DNA of 64,000 nucleotides from DASQPR01 sp963831705 (GCA_963831705.1 CAWHRE010000005.1:186001-250000); one strand, 5' to 3'; counted from the first letter of the stretch, positions 44,979 through 54,630 are shown. The notes: generated from the letters alone by a model not told the origin. Made by a program: numbers and translations.

Positions 44979-45706
44979 GACGTGTGCAGACCGCATTCGG
45001 TCTTCTCGAACATGGCCCAGCGCCCGGCCCGGACGTCCTCGCCGGGCGCGGTCCGCCGCGTGCACGGCCAGCATCCGATCGACGCGTAGCCCTGCTCGAT
45101 CAGCGGGTTCACCGGCACGTCGTACCGCTTGATGTACGCCTGAACGTCGGCCTCGGTCCAGTATGCGAGCGGCGCGATCTTCACCTTGCCGCGCGCCTCC
45201 TCGAATCCGACCAGTGGCGTGTTCGCCCGGCTCGGGCCCTCGTCGCGGCGAAGCCCGGCGGCCCATGAGTCGTACGGCTCCAGGGCACGTTCCAACGGCT
45301 CGACCTTGCGCATGAAGCAGCAGTCGTTGGGGTCACGGGAGAACAGCCGCGGGCCGAACTCGCCGTCCTGCTGGCCGACCGTGCGCTCGGGCGTCACCGA
45401 GATGACTCGCACCGGCAGCGTACGGGCGACCAGGTCGCGAACCCGCAGCGTCTCCGGGAAGTGCAGGCCGGTGTCCAGGAAGATGACCTCGACGCCGGGC
45501 ACGACCGCGGATACGACGTGCGCGAGGACGGCGTCGGCCATCGAACTCGTGACACAGAACCGCTCGCCGAACTCATTCGCGGCCCATTCGACGACGCGTT
45601 CGGCACTGGCGCCGGCAAGCGCAGCATTCGCCCGCGTCGCGACGTCGCGGAGTTCCGCGCGGGAACGTCGGCCGACCGCGACCGGTGGCGTCAAAGTGAT
45701 GGTCAT
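44975..45706 (-). CDS. cysH: Adenylylsulfate (APS) reductase
   Basis: 243-residue reductase that reduces APS to sulfite. DCCFMRKVEPL and GCWPCTR give the CC...CxxC set that binds a 4Fe-4S cluster and marks APS rather than PAPS specificity; the C-terminal KTECGLH holds the catalytic cysteine. PP-loop-like VTSSMADAVLAH binds the nucleotide. Its start overlaps the small zinc-ribbon gene. Confidence 0.95.
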   Translation of the reverse strand: MTITLTPPVAVGRRSRAELRDVATRANAALAGASAERVVEWAANEFGERFCVTSSMADAVLAHVVSAVVPGVEVIFLDTGLHFPETLRVRDLVARTLPVRVISVTPERTVGQQDGEFGPRLFSRDPNDCCFMRKVEPLERALEPYDSWAAGLRRDEGPSRANTPLVGFEEARGKVKIAPLAYWTEADVQAYIKRYDVPVNPLIEQGYASIGCWPCTRRTAPGEDVRAGRWAMFEKTECGLHTS

Positions 45707-45888
45707 GCCGTTGCCTCCGATCGAGCAGGGTTAACGATCAATCCCACGAACCGCACCGCGAACGCACGCGCGCACGCGCGGCACTCCCAGGTACCGTGGC
45801 CCTCTTCCGACGGCCGAAGATCTTCATCACCGCAGTACGGGCAGTAGTACGGCACGACGCGCTCGCCACCGGATGTCGATGCGCTCAT
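45703..45888 (-). CDS. Small zinc-ribbon protein in the sulfur operon
   Basis: 61 residues with YYCPYCGDEDL and WECRACARAF (two CxxC pairs), a rubredoxin-like zinc ribbon. It overlaps both sirA and cysH by four bases, so it is translationally coupled. A protein of this size sits at the same place in Streptomyces sulfite reductase operons as I recall. A role in electron transfer or Fe-S handling is inference. Confidence 0.85.
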   Translation of the reverse strand: MSASTSGGERVVPYYCPYCGDEDLRPSEEGHGTWECRACARAFAVRFVGLIVNPARSEATA

Positions 45889-47615
45889 CGCAGTGCCTCC
45901 TCGTCGGCGCGTACGACCCACATGGCGAACGACTCCCCCTCGGCCCGCTCGGCCGCATATCGCCGGGCCAGCCGGCTGACGTACTCGGGAAGCTCTTCCG
46001 CCGTGGTCTTGAGACCGCGGACCTTGCGGCCGAAGCCGGGGCGGTCGGTCTGCGAAAGGCCGAGGCCGCCGCCGAGGTGCACCTGGTAGCCGGGCACCTG
46101 CCGACCTTGCGAGTCGACGATCAGCTGACCCTTGAGCCCGATGTCGGCGACCTGGGTTCGCGCGCACGCGTTCGGGCAGCCGTTGATGTTCACCGAGATG
46201 TCCACATCGATATCGGCCAGCGTGGCCTCCAGCGTGCGGATCAGCGACGCGGCCGCGGCCTTGGTCTCGACGATCGCGAGCTTGCAGAACTCGATGCCGG
46301 TGCAGGCCATCGTGCTGCGCCGCCAGTTCGACGGCCGGGCCGACAGCCCGATCTCGTCCAGTGCGGCGACCAGCGACTCGACCTGGTCCTCGGCGATGTC
46401 CAACGCGATCAGCTTCTGCTGCGCGGTGGTCCGAACCCGCCAGCCGCCATGCGCCTCCACGATGTCGGCGACCTGGGCGAGCATCGTGCCGCTGACCCGA
46501 CCGGCGAGCGCGGCGACGCCCACGTAGAACTTGCCGTCGACCTGACGGTGTACGCCGACGTGGTCGACCGGCTTGGCCGGCAACTCCGCGGCAGGACCGT
46601 CGACGAGCTTGCGCTTGAGGTATTCGTTCTCCAGCACGTCGCGGAACTTCTCCGGACCCCAGTCGGCCATCAGGAACTTCAACCGTGCGCGGCTGCGCAG
46701 CCGTCGGTATCCGTAGTCCCGGAAGATCCCGATCACGCCCTCCCAGACGTCCGGAATCTCGTCCAGCGGCACCCACGCGCCGAGGCGCTTGGCCAGCATC
46801 GGGTTCGTGGACAGTCCGCCACCGACCCAAAGATCAAAACCAGGACCGAACTCAGGGTGTACGGCGCCGATGAATCCGATGTCGTTCACCTCGTACGGCA
46901 GGTCGGGCAGCCATCCGATCGACGTCTTGAACTTGCGTGGCAGGTTCGCGTACGCGGGGTCGCCGATGTACTTCTCGGTGATCGCCGTGATCGCCGGCGT
47001 CGCGTCGATCACCTCGTCGGCCGAGATGCCGGCCACCGGGCTGCCCAGGATCACGCGTGGCGTGTCACCGCACGCCTCGGTCGTGGACAGGCCGACCGCC
47101 TCGATCTCGCGCCAGATCTTCGGCACGTCCTCGACCCGGATCCAGTGCATCTGCACGTTCTGCCGGTCGGTCAGGTCGGCGGTGTCCCGCCCGTACGTCG
47201 TCGAGACGTGCGCGATCGCACGCAACTGGGCGAGATCGAGCTGGCCGCCGTCGATCCGGACCCGCAGCATGAAGAATTCGTCGTCCAGCTCGTGCGGCTC
47301 AAGGATCGCGGTCTTGCCGCCGTCGATGCCGGGCTTACGCTGCGTGTACAGGCCGAGCCAGCGGAACCGCCCACGCAGGTCGGATGGGTCGATGCTGGCG
47401 AAGCCCCGGTGCGAGTAGATGTGCTCGATCCGCAGACGGGCGTTGAGGCCGTCGTCGTCCTTCTTCATCCGCTCGTTGACGTTGAGCGGTTCGCGATAGC
47501 CCAGAGCCCACTGCCCCTCACCGGTCGTACGGCGTGGGCGGATCTCCTTCGGCGTCACCCGCTTCTGGGTCTCTGCCTCTTGCGTCGCCGCCGGTGAGCT
47601 CGCGGTGATGGTCAC
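45885..47615 (-). CDS. sirA: Ferredoxin-sulfite (nitrite) reductase
   Basis: 576-residue siroheme/4Fe-4S enzyme reducing sulfite to sulfide. The cluster motif is TACTGIEFCKLA ... NGCPNACAR (Cx5C, Cx3C). YTQRKPG and STTEACGDTPR fit the Tyr-Cys cross-link region of actinobacterial SirA. Start GTG 47615 has GGAAGGA eight bases upstream. It heads the operon sirA, zinc ribbon, cysH, sirB, preceded by a leader peptide. Confidence 0.96.
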   Translation of the reverse strand: MTITASSPAATQEAETQKRVTPKEIRPRRTTGEGQWALGYREPLNVNERMKKDDDGLNARLRIEHIYSHRGFASIDPSDLRGRFRWLGLYTQRKPGIDGGKTAILEPHELDDEFFMLRVRIDGGQLDLAQLRAIAHVSTTYGRDTADLTDRQNVQMHWIRVEDVPKIWREIEAVGLSTTEACGDTPRVILGSPVAGISADEVIDATPAITAITEKYIGDPAYANLPRKFKTSIGWLPDLPYEVNDIGFIGAVHPEFGPGFDLWVGGGLSTNPMLAKRLGAWVPLDEIPDVWEGVIGIFRDYGYRRLRSRARLKFLMADWGPEKFRDVLENEYLKRKLVDGPAAELPAKPVDHVGVHRQVDGKFYVGVAALAGRVSGTMLAQVADIVEAHGGWRVRTTAQQKLIALDIAEDQVESLVAALDEIGLSARPSNWRRSTMACTGIEFCKLAIVETKAAAASLIRTLEATLADIDVDISVNINGCPNACARTQVADIGLKGQLIVDSQGRQVPGYQVHLGGGLGLSQTDRPGFGRKVRGLKTTAEELPEYVSRLARRYAAERAEGESFAMWVVRADEEALR

Positions 47616-47729
47616 TTCGGACGTCCTTCCGGATTCGGGAGGACACGCTCATGCGCCGCGGCATCACGGTCATTGTGATCGGCGGTTCGGTGGCGCGCCC
47701 AGCTGGCCTAACTAGCTCCTGAAAAAGAT

Positions 47730-47825
47730 CTAGAAGGCCTGACACATGGCGCTGCGAACGCGGCCGTAATCGACGTGCCGACGGGCGGTCAAGAAGACGC
47801 TGAGGTCGAACAGCGGCGTCAGCAC
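47730..47825 (-). CDS. Putative leader peptide of the sulfur operon
   Basis: A 31-codon frame from GTG 47825 (AGGA eight bases upstream) ending SAMCQAF and TAG 47730; a longer form would begin at ATG 47855. It contains TARRHVDYGRV, the RRHVD-type signature I associate with annotated putative leader peptides of actinobacteria, which precede sulfur and other biosynthetic genes. A cysteine codon lies four codons from the stop. It precedes sirA by 115 bases, which suggests cysteine-dependent attenuation or translational coupling. The mechanism here is inference. Confidence 0.72.
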   Translation of the reverse strand: MLTPLFDLSVFLTARRHVDYGRVRSAMCQAF

Positions 47826-47920
47826 CGCGCTCGTCCTATAAGCATCTGCCGTCATGTCGATAAGCATGCCATATATGAACGAAGGTCGACAGTGCGAGTC
47901 CACACTGTGGTCGTTTCGAA

Positions 47921-49414
47921 CTATCGCTTGTCCAGGGGGAAGACCACCGTCGCCACGGTACCGCCGGTCTCTCCCTCACGAATGTCGATCGTGCCGCGCA
48001 ACTCGCCGGTGACCAGCGTACGGATGATCTGCATGCCCAGTCGACCGGCGCTCTCCAGGTCGAAGTCGGCCGGCAATCCCTGACCGTCATCGGTCACCGT
48101 GACCTCGATCTGCCGGCGCTCGCGTGTGACCGAGATAACCACCGAACCGTCCGAACCTGGTACGAACGCGTGTTCCGCGGCGTTCAGGAGTAGCTCGTTC
48201 AGCACCATCACGAGCGGCGTGGCGATCTCGGCGGGCAGGATGCCGAACGTACCCGATCGACGCATCGTGACCCGCGATTCGTCCGCCGCGACCTCGCCGG
48301 CCGCGAATGCCACGCGATCGACGATGCCATCGAACTCGACCGCCTCGTCGGACGACATGGACAGCGTCTCGTGGACGAGCGCGATCGACGCGACCCGGCG
48401 TACCGACTCTTCCAGCGCTGCGCGAGCGGCCGGGATGCCGACCCGGCGGGCCTGGAGCCGGAGAAGCGCCGCGACGGTCTGGAGATTGTTCTTGACGCGG
48501 TGGTGGATCTCCCGGATCGTCGCGTCCTTCGTGATCAGGGCACGATCCCGCCGACGTACCTCGGTGATGTCGCGGACCAGGACGAGCGCCCCGATCGGTA
48601 CGCCGGCCGGCATCAACGGAAGCGCTCGCATCAACACGGACGCGCCGCGTGCGTCGATCTCCTTGCGTGGCGGACCCTCGCCCCGGAGCGCCGCGAGGAT
48701 CCGGGCGTTCACCTCGGCACCTTCCAGCGTGTCGTCGCACAGGCGCTTCGTGACCAGCGCCAGGTCCTCGCCTTCGAGGTCGGAGCGCATGCCGAGCCGC
48801 CGGTACGCGGAGAGTGCGTTCGGGCTCGCATACATCACCGTGCCGGCGGCATCCAGCCGGATCAGGCCATCACCGACGCGAGGTGCCGTGGTCGTCTCGC
48901 CGACGTGTGCGACCGGCGGGAACGTGCCGTCGGCGATCATCTGCGCGAGGTCGTCCGCGGTGGTCAGATAGTTCAGCTCGAGCTGGCTGGGCGACCGGGC
49001 GGTGGTGAGATTCGTATCCCGCCCGACCAGCGCGATCACCTCGCGGTCGTCGCGCCGCCGTACCGGAATCGCCTCGTGGCGGGCGGGCGTGTCGTTGTAC
49101 CAGACCGGGTCGCCCTCTCGCCAGATCCGGCCCTGGCTCGCCGCGGTGATGAGATGGGCGGCATCGTGGCCACGGGCGATCCGGCCGACCTGGTCGTCCT
49201 GGTACGCCGTCGCGGCCGTCGTCGGCCGTACGTGCGCGACGCAGATGTACTCATCCTTGCCGTCGGTGCCGTTCGAAATCTTCGTCCACATCAGCAGGTC
49301 CGCGAACGACAGATCGGCCACCAGCTGCCAGTCTCCGGCCAGCCGATGCAGATGCTCGACCTCAACCGGGGCGAGGGCGGTGTGCTCCTCGACAAGATCA
49401 CGGAGTGTAGACAC
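47921..49414 (-). CDS. pdtaS: Sensor histidine kinase (PdtaS type)
   Basis: 497-residue soluble kinase: an N-terminal GAF-like domain, a PAS domain (GDGLIRLDAAGTVMYASPNA), the dimer/phosphoacceptor helix EIHHRVKNNLQTVAALLRLQ (HisKA_2 histidine), and an ATP domain (LNELLLNAAEHAF, DDGQGLPADFD). In mycobacteria PdtaS signals to the RNA-binding response regulator PdtaR and sits near whiB1 and rshA, similar to this neighbourhood. PdtaR is not in this window. sirA lies downstream on the same strand. Confidence 0.93.
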   Translation of the reverse strand: MSTLRDLVEEHTALAPVEVEHLHRLAGDWQLVADLSFADLLMWTKISNGTDGKDEYICVAHVRPTTAATAYQDDQVGRIARGHDAAHLITAASQGRIWREGDPVWYNDTPARHEAIPVRRRDDREVIALVGRDTNLTTARSPSQLELNYLTTADDLAQMIADGTFPPVAHVGETTTAPRVGDGLIRLDAAGTVMYASPNALSAYRRLGMRSDLEGEDLALVTKRLCDDTLEGAEVNARILAALRGEGPPRKEIDARGASVLMRALPLMPAGVPIGALVLVRDITEVRRRDRALITKDATIREIHHRVKNNLQTVAALLRLQARRVGIPAARAALEESVRRVASIALVHETLSMSSDEAVEFDGIVDRVAFAAGEVAADESRVTMRRSGTFGILPAEIATPLVMVLNELLLNAAEHAFVPGSDGSVVISVTRERRQIEVTVTDDGQGLPADFDLESAGRLGMQIIRTLVTGELRGTIDIREGETGGTVATVVFPLDKR

Positions 49415-49464
49415 GCGTTAAGCCTGCCAGATGAACCGGACGCGAGCGGGAGTAGCCTCGCCTC

Positions 49465-49923
49465 GTGCCCCGCCCTCGGTCCTACACGGTCATCTTGACG
49501 CTTGCATTTTCGGTTACGGCGCTCGCAGGCTGCGGCTTCGTCGAGGCCGGCAACAAGAGTTCGGTGAAACCGTCATCGTTCGTCATCTCCGGCAATGCGG
49601 ACGTCGCGCTTCCATCCGGCACCGGTACGCCCGGGGCGGCCTGCACCGCGCCCGTCGGCGCCAGCGATGTCGCGAAGGATGCCGCCGTGACCGTGACGAC
49701 GCCGACCGGATTCAAGATCGCCGCAGGCCGGCTTGGCGGAGGCGTGGTGACCGGCGACGGTGCGGCGTGTTCGTTCCCGTTCCAGATTCGCGCCGTGACC
49801 GGTGGCTACGACACATACGGCGTCTCGATCGGTAACCGGCCCGCGCAGTCGTTCGATGCCGTCGGCCTGCGAGCCAACCAACCAGCGGTCCTAACCATCA
49901 CCCCGGCACCCGCCACCCCCTAA
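49465..49923 (+). CDS. Putative lipoprotein
   Basis: 152 residues from GTG with a signal peptide and lipobox LAGC. The mature domain is beta-rich with one likely disulfide (GAACTAPV and AACSFPF). I see no family. TAGCCT ends six bases before GTG, so the transcript is probably leaderless. It overlaps nothing and is divergent from pdtaS. Confidence 0.78.
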   Translation: MPRPRSYTVILTLAFSVTALAGCGFVEAGNKSSVKPSSFVISGNADVALPSGTGTPGAACTAPVGASDVAKDAAVTVTTPTGFKIAAGRLGGGVVTGDGAACSFPFQIRAVTGGYDTYGVSIGNRPAQSFDAVGLRANQPAVLTITPAPATP

Positions 49924-49946
49924 CCCCAGGGTCAGCTTGCCGGCTC

Positions 49947-50819
49947 TCACGAGCCGCTCGGAAGTGAGCCCACACTCGCCGTCACGATCACCGCACCCGT
50001 GACGATCGCGGTCGCCAGCAGCGCGGTTACGGACACGATGAACGGGCGCCAACGTCGCGTAATCACGCCTTCGGATGATGGGTCGGCCGGTACGGCGGCC
50101 AGCGCACGCTGGATCTTCTCCGCGGCACACACCTGGGTACGGCGATTGTGGCGGTACGACGCGCCCCGCTGGAACCAATCCGCGATCGGCGAGTCCACCC
50201 GGATGTAGATCCGTCCGGCATTGTCGTTGCAGGTCAGCCGGATCTCAGTGTTCCTGGGCTCGAACGTACCGACGAGGTGGCGTGGCACCCTGACCGTACG
50301 CAGGAGCGTATCGATCCGGAACTCCGTCGGCGTGACCACGAATCGAGCCGTCAGGCCGGCCATGACCAGCCACACCAGGCAGCCGAAACCGACCATCAAC
50401 AAACCGAGCGTTACGGGCTCGTCCGGCGGCCCATAATCGGCAGTATCGAGCGACGTCAAGATGATCACGGCCGGGAACAGTGGGAAGATGAAGGCAGTCG
50501 CGTAGTACATAGCGCCGTTCGCCCGCCGTACCGACACACGCCGGCGGTCACCGGAGGCCTCGACCAGGCCGCTCGGGAACGCCAGATCCTCGTCGCGCGT
50601 GAAGATCGAGGATTCGATCCAACACCCGACGGCCACGAACACCAGGACTCCGCCGGTGATGCCGAGGAAGATGCCGGAGGAACCGAAATCGCGGTACGAC
50701 GAAACCACGACCGCAATCGTGATCATTACGATCCCTGGGACGGCAACGATCAGGGTGAGCGGCGTCGTCCACAGCAGCGATCCGTTCGACTTCCACGCGA
50801 TAACACCACGACGACGCAC
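49947..50819 (-). CDS. Membrane protein of unknown function
   Basis: 290 residues from GTG 50819, which has GGAGG five bases upstream; the open frame extends further but without support. Four hydrophobic segments: two near the N-terminus, one or two in the middle, and one near the C-terminus (VTALLATAIVTGAVIV). A soluble segment (FRIDTLLRTVRVPRHLVGTFEP) resembles a PH-like membrane-associated domain. The 5' side is followed by a half copy of the 61-bp repeat. Confidence 0.78.
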   Translation of the reverse strand: MRRRGVIAWKSNGSLLWTTPLTLIVAVPGIVMITIAVVVSSYRDFGSSGIFLGITGGVLVFVAVGCWIESSIFTRDEDLAFPSGLVEASGDRRRVSVRRANGAMYYATAFIFPLFPAVIILTSLDTADYGPPDEPVTLGLLMVGFGCLVWLVMAGLTARFVVTPTEFRIDTLLRTVRVPRHLVGTFEPRNTEIRLTCNDNAGRIYIRVDSPIADWFQRGASYRHNRRTQVCAAEKIQRALAAVPADPSSEGVITRRWRPFIVSVTALLATAIVTGAVIVTASVGSLPSGS

Positions 50820-50858
50820 GGGCTCCTCCAAGGACAGCGGCGTGATCGTAGCGGGGGG

Positions 50859-50889
50859 CGTCGAGGCGATCGCCAACTCCAGGATCAAC
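50859..50889 (+). repeat. Half copy of the 61-bp element, copy C
   Basis: 31 bases matching the centre and right arm (CGTCGAGGCG...AACTCCAGGATCAAC); the left arm is absent. Confidence 0.78.
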
Positions 50890-50920
50890 CGGGGGTTGCG
50901 GGACGTGAGAGGGTAGGGCC

Positions 50921-51700
50921 GTGTCTGAGCTTGACGAGATCTGCGCGATGCTCGTATCCCCGGATCCGGAAGTCCGCGACCAGATCGGGTACACACGGCT
51001 GGTGCGATATGTCCGCGAAGGCCAAGCCGACGGTAGCCTGCGGATTCTCGGCGATCGAATGGCTGAGCAGTTCGGGCACCCGGAGACGCAAGCCCGTACG
51101 TTCGCACCGCTCGGCCTGGTATGGGCGATCCTTCGCGACGAGGTGACCGGCGAACTCGACGCCGCCGACATGCTGCGGTGGCGGGATGCGTTCGCGCACT
51201 GGTACGCCAACGAGAACGATCTTCGCGGCTGGGACGACCAACTCGGCTGGCTGCACGCGATCGCGCACGGATCGGACGCGATCGAAGCGTTCGCCCGCTC
51301 GATGTACCTGGACCGCGACGCGCTGATCGGCCTGCTCACGCTGGTTCGTAAGCGGCTCCTCACGCCAACTCGTTACCTCTTCGCGCACGGCGAGGACGAT
51401 CGGCTGTCGAACGCCGTCACCACGGTGCTCTGTCGCCCCGAACTGACCGTCGAGGACGCGACCGGATGGCTCCAGCCGATCCTGATCGCGTTCACGGAAG
51501 GTACGCCCGGCCCGGTACCGCCCGCGATCTCGAACACGATCCGTACACTCAACTCGCTCTATGTGGCGAACGACCGAGGCATCCGATTCTTCGTACACCC
51601 TGGTCAGGATGTTCTTGGGCCGCGACGGCCGCAGCATCACGCGGCGATTGCCGAAGCGATCGCCGCGTGCCTTCGTGACCCTCTGCCTTACTTGGGATAA
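50921..51700 (+). CDS. DUF2785 domain protein
   Basis: 259-residue helical protein. The block LGWLHAIAHGSDAIEAFARS and FAHGEDDRLSNAVTTVL are the DUF2785 pattern. The function is unknown. Start GTG 50921 with GAGAGGG about eight bases upstream. A copy of the 61-bp element follows its stop. Confidence 0.82.
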   Translation: MSELDEICAMLVSPDPEVRDQIGYTRLVRYVREGQADGSLRILGDRMAEQFGHPETQARTFAPLGLVWAILRDEVTGELDAADMLRWRDAFAHWYANENDLRGWDDQLGWLHAIAHGSDAIEAFARSMYLDRDALIGLLTLVRKRLLTPTRYLFAHGEDDRLSNAVTTVLCRPELTVEDATGWLQPILIAFTEGTPGPVPPAISNTIRTLNSLYVANDRGIRFFVHPGQDVLGPRRPQHHAAIAEAIAACLRDPLPYLG

Positions 51701-51702
51701 AA

Positions 51703-51763
51703 GTCGATCCTGGAGTTATTCGCGCGACACACCGTCGAGGCGCTAACTAACTCCAGGATCAAC
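51703..51763 (+). repeat. 61-bp palindromic interspersed element, copy D
   Basis: 16-base arms with one mismatch (GTCGATCC), in the 75-base gap between the convergent DUF2785 and SIS genes. Confidence 0.9.
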
Positions 51764-51775
51764 TTGGGCTTGGGA

Positions 51776-52840
51776 TCAGAGGGTGACCGTCACCTTTGAA
51801 AGGCCTCTTGGGGCGTCCGGGTTTTCGCCCCGACCCAGCGCGAGCGCCAACGCCAGCCGCTGCAGCGGCAGGATGTCGAGTAGCGGCGCGTAGCGCTCGT
51901 CGATCGACGGCGTGGCGATCCGTACGGTCGCACCATCCACATCGGATGGACCGATCACGACGACGTCGGCCCGGCGCGAACCCAGGCGCTCGACCACCTC
52001 GCGCATGGACGCACCGCCCGGCCCGTCGCCGACCACGGCCAGCACCGGCACGGTCGGGTCGGTCATCGCCAGCGGGCCGTGCAGCAGATCGGCGCCGGAG
52101 AACGCGAGCGCCGGCAGATACGACGTCTCCATCATCTTGAGCGCGGTCTCGCGGGCGGTCGGGTACGCGTATCCACGACCGGTCGTCACCGCACGCGCCG
52201 CGAACCGGTAGCGGCGAGCCAGCTCGACCGGCGTCTCGTCGCTCAGCAGATCAGCTGCGAGCTTCGGGAGCTCGGACAGCGCCGCCAACTCCTCGGCCGG
52301 CAAGGCGCCGGTGCCACCGCGTACGCCTTCGATGAACATCAGCAGCGCGAACAGCTCGGCCGTGTAGGTCTTCGTGGCGGCGACCGCTCGCTCGTGACCG
52401 GCGGCTACGTCGATGTGCAGCTCGGCCGCTTCGGCCAGCGGTGAGGACGGATTGTTCGTGACCGCCAACGTGGTCGCACCGGATTCGCGAGCTTGCCGCA
52501 GGACCTCGACCAGATCGGTCGAGCCACCACTCTGGCTGACGCCGATCACGAGTGCCTCGGACAGGTCGGGACGGGCGCCGTACACGGTCACCGCCGACGG
52601 CGATGCGAGCGCGGCCGGGATGCCGAGGCGGATCTCGGTCAGGTACGCCGCGTAGAGCGCCGCGTGGTCCGACGTACCCCGGGCGGTGAACACCACGTGC
52701 CGTGGCCGCTTCTCGGCGATCTTCGCGGCGATGGCGGCGATCGCGCTGGAGTGCGCTGGTTCGAGGAGCGTTGCGTAGATCTCCGGCTGCTCGGCAATGT
52801 CGGCGGCCATGCCGGCACCACTCACAATTTGCTCACTCAC
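51776..52840 (-). CDS. SIS domain sugar isomerase/aminotransferase-like protein
   Basis: 354 residues with two SIS domains, the layout of the isomerase half of GlmS and of AgaS/FrlB-type deglycases. VVFTARGTSDHAALYAAYL and VIGVSQSGGSTDLVEVL bind the sugar phosphate; the second SIS domain has GRGYAYPTARETALKMMET. It has no glutaminase domain. GTG 52840 has GGGGAGA five bases upstream; the frame upstream is not coding. It probably acts on an amino-sugar phosphate. A divergent or ROK-regulated context is not visible. Confidence 0.9.
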   Translation of the reverse strand: MSEQIVSGAGMAADIAEQPEIYATLLEPAHSSAIAAIAAKIAEKRPRHVVFTARGTSDHAALYAAYLTEIRLGIPAALASPSAVTVYGARPDLSEALVIGVSQSGGSTDLVEVLRQARESGATTLAVTNNPSSPLAEAAELHIDVAAGHERAVAATKTYTAELFALLMFIEGVRGGTGALPAEELAALSELPKLAADLLSDETPVELARRYRFAARAVTTGRGYAYPTARETALKMMETSYLPALAFSGADLLHGPLAMTDPTVPVLAVVGDGPGGASMREVVERLGSRRADVVVIGPSDVDGATVRIATPSIDERYAPLLDILPLQRLALALALGRGENPDAPRGLSKVTVTL

Positions 52841-52960
52841 GTACGTCTCCCCATCGATCACCGGTACTTTCGCGCAAAGTCCGCGCGTTCGGTGCTCAGT
52901 CTTGCACATTAATGCGCGAAACAATACGGAAGTGCGCACCCTCACAACGTGATCACACGG

Positions 52961-52994
52961 CGAAGGCCGCCCCGCGAGCGCGGGACGGCCTTCG
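52961..52994. terminator. Terminator after the MFS gene
   Basis: CGAAGGCCGCCCCGCG / CGCGGGACGGCCTTCG hairpin with one mismatch, 15 bases beyond the MFS stop. Confidence 0.88.
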
Positions 52995-53008
52995 GACGGC
53001 ACAGGATC

Positions 53009-54601
53009 TCACTCGAACGCTATGACCATGGCCTCGGCGTCCGCGACCTCGGTGTCGACGTCGGGGTCTTCGGTCACCGGCGGCGGATCGTTCTTGCCAC
53101 GCAGCGCGATCTGCTGAACGAACACCGCGAGGATCGGCACGAGGACGGCCAGGAACGATGCCCAGAAGAAGATCGTCGCGGTGGACGTCGCGATGCCGTC
53201 GATCAACGGACGTGGCAGCGCCGTGTGGCCGCTGCTGAGCGTGTTCGCGCCACCGGCCTTGACCTGCGCCGCCAGGGTCGGATCACCGATCCCGACCAGG
53301 TAGCTGAAGAGCCGGTGGTTGAAGATGGCGCCGAACAACGCGACACCGAACGAACCGCCGATCGACCGGAAGAACGTCGCCGCACTCGATGCGACGCCGA
53401 TGTCCTTCTGCTGCACGCTGTTCTGCGCGATCAGCATCGTGGTCTGCATCAGTAGGCCCATGCCGAGACCGAGCACGACCATGAAGATCGCGGTCGTCGT
53501 ACGCGACGTGTTCGCGCCGATCGTGGCCAGGAGCGCCATACCGATGGTCATGCCGATGCCACCGACGATCGGGAAGATCTTGTACTTCCCGGTCCTCGTG
53601 ATGAACGAACCCGCGAAGAGCGACGACACCAGCAGGCCGGCCATCATCGGCAGGAGCAGCAGGCCGGAGTTGGTCGCCGATGCGCCTTGCACGGTCTGCT
53701 GGTACAGCGGCAGGAAGCTCAGCACGCCGAACATCGCGAAGCCGACCAGGAATCCGATCAGCGAGACGAGCGCGAAGTTCCGGTTCTTGAACAGCCCGAG
53801 AGACAGCACCGGCTCGGCCGCGCGCGGCTCGACGAATCCGAAGATGACGAGTGCGACGACGGAGAGCACCGCCAACCCGATGATCTGCGGGGAGCCCCAC
53901 GCGTACTGCGTACCGCCCCAGGTGGTGAGCAGGACCAGGCCGGTGATCGCGAGGGCCAGGAATGCCGAGCCCCACCAGTCGATCCGGTGCTCGGTGCGCT
54001 TCTTCGGCAGGTGCAACCGGATCATCACGAGCGCGAACGCGACCACGCCGAGCGGAATGTTCACGTAGAACGCCCAGCGCCAGCTCAGGTTGTCCGTGAT
54101 GTAGCCGCCGGCAAGCGGCCCGGCGACCATCGCGATCGCCATGACGCTCGCCATGATGCCCTGGTAGCGACCACGTTCACGGGGCGGCACGAGGTCACCG
54201 ATGATCGCCATCGCGCCGACCGCGAGGCCACCGGCGAACAGCCCCTGTAGCGCGCGGAACCCGATCAGTTGCGTCATGTTCTGTGCGGCGCCGCTTAGCG
54301 CGGATCCGACCAGGAAGCCGACGATCGACGTCAGGAAGATGCCCTTCCGGCCGTACATGTCGCCGAGCTTGCCCCACAGCGGTGTGGAGACCGATGTACC
54401 GAGAACGTAGGCGGTGACGACCCACGAAAGGTGCGACAGGCCGCCGAGATCGCGCACGATCGTCGGCATAGCGGTGCCGACGATGAAGTTGTCCAACATC
54501 GCCAGCAGGAACGCGAGCAGTAGCGCGGGCAGAACGTACATCACCTCGCGACTGCGCCCGTTCGCTGCGACCGGCGCGGGCGTGGCCACTTCTGTTGCCA
54601 T
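53009..54601 (-). CDS. MFS drug exporter (DHA2, EmrB/QacA type)
   Basis: 530 residues with 14 predicted helices. LDNFIVGTAMPTIVRDL is the DHA2 motif near helix 1; GKLGDMYGRKGIF is motif A between helices 2 and 3; RALQGLFAGGLAVGA and GPLAGGYI (motif C) follow. It exports drugs or natural products by proton antiport. It is divergent from a TetR gene, which probably represses it. Confidence 0.95.
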   Translation of the reverse strand: MATEVATPAPVAANGRSREVMYVLPALLLAFLLAMLDNFIVGTAMPTIVRDLGGLSHLSWVVTAYVLGTSVSTPLWGKLGDMYGRKGIFLTSIVGFLVGSALSGAAQNMTQLIGFRALQGLFAGGLAVGAMAIIGDLVPPRERGRYQGIMASVMAIAMVAGPLAGGYITDNLSWRWAFYVNIPLGVVAFALVMIRLHLPKKRTEHRIDWWGSAFLALAITGLVLLTTWGGTQYAWGSPQIIGLAVLSVVALVIFGFVEPRAAEPVLSLGLFKNRNFALVSLIGFLVGFAMFGVLSFLPLYQQTVQGASATNSGLLLLPMMAGLLVSSLFAGSFITRTGKYKIFPIVGGIGMTIGMALLATIGANTSRTTTAIFMVVLGLGMGLLMQTTMLIAQNSVQQKDIGVASSAATFFRSIGGSFGVALFGAIFNHRLFSYLVGIGDPTLAAQVKAGGANTLSSGHTALPRPLIDGIATSTATIFFWASFLAVLVPILAVFVQQIALRGKNDPPPVTEDPDVDTEVADAEAMVIAFE

Positions 54602-54630
54602 GGGTACTCTCCCGTGATCTTGTGGGGGGA

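Noticed and set aside
45703..46830. A 375-residue protein inside sirA
   Set aside because: It is a shadow frame of sirA; only its last 61 codons (from ATG 45888) are a real zinc-ribbon gene.
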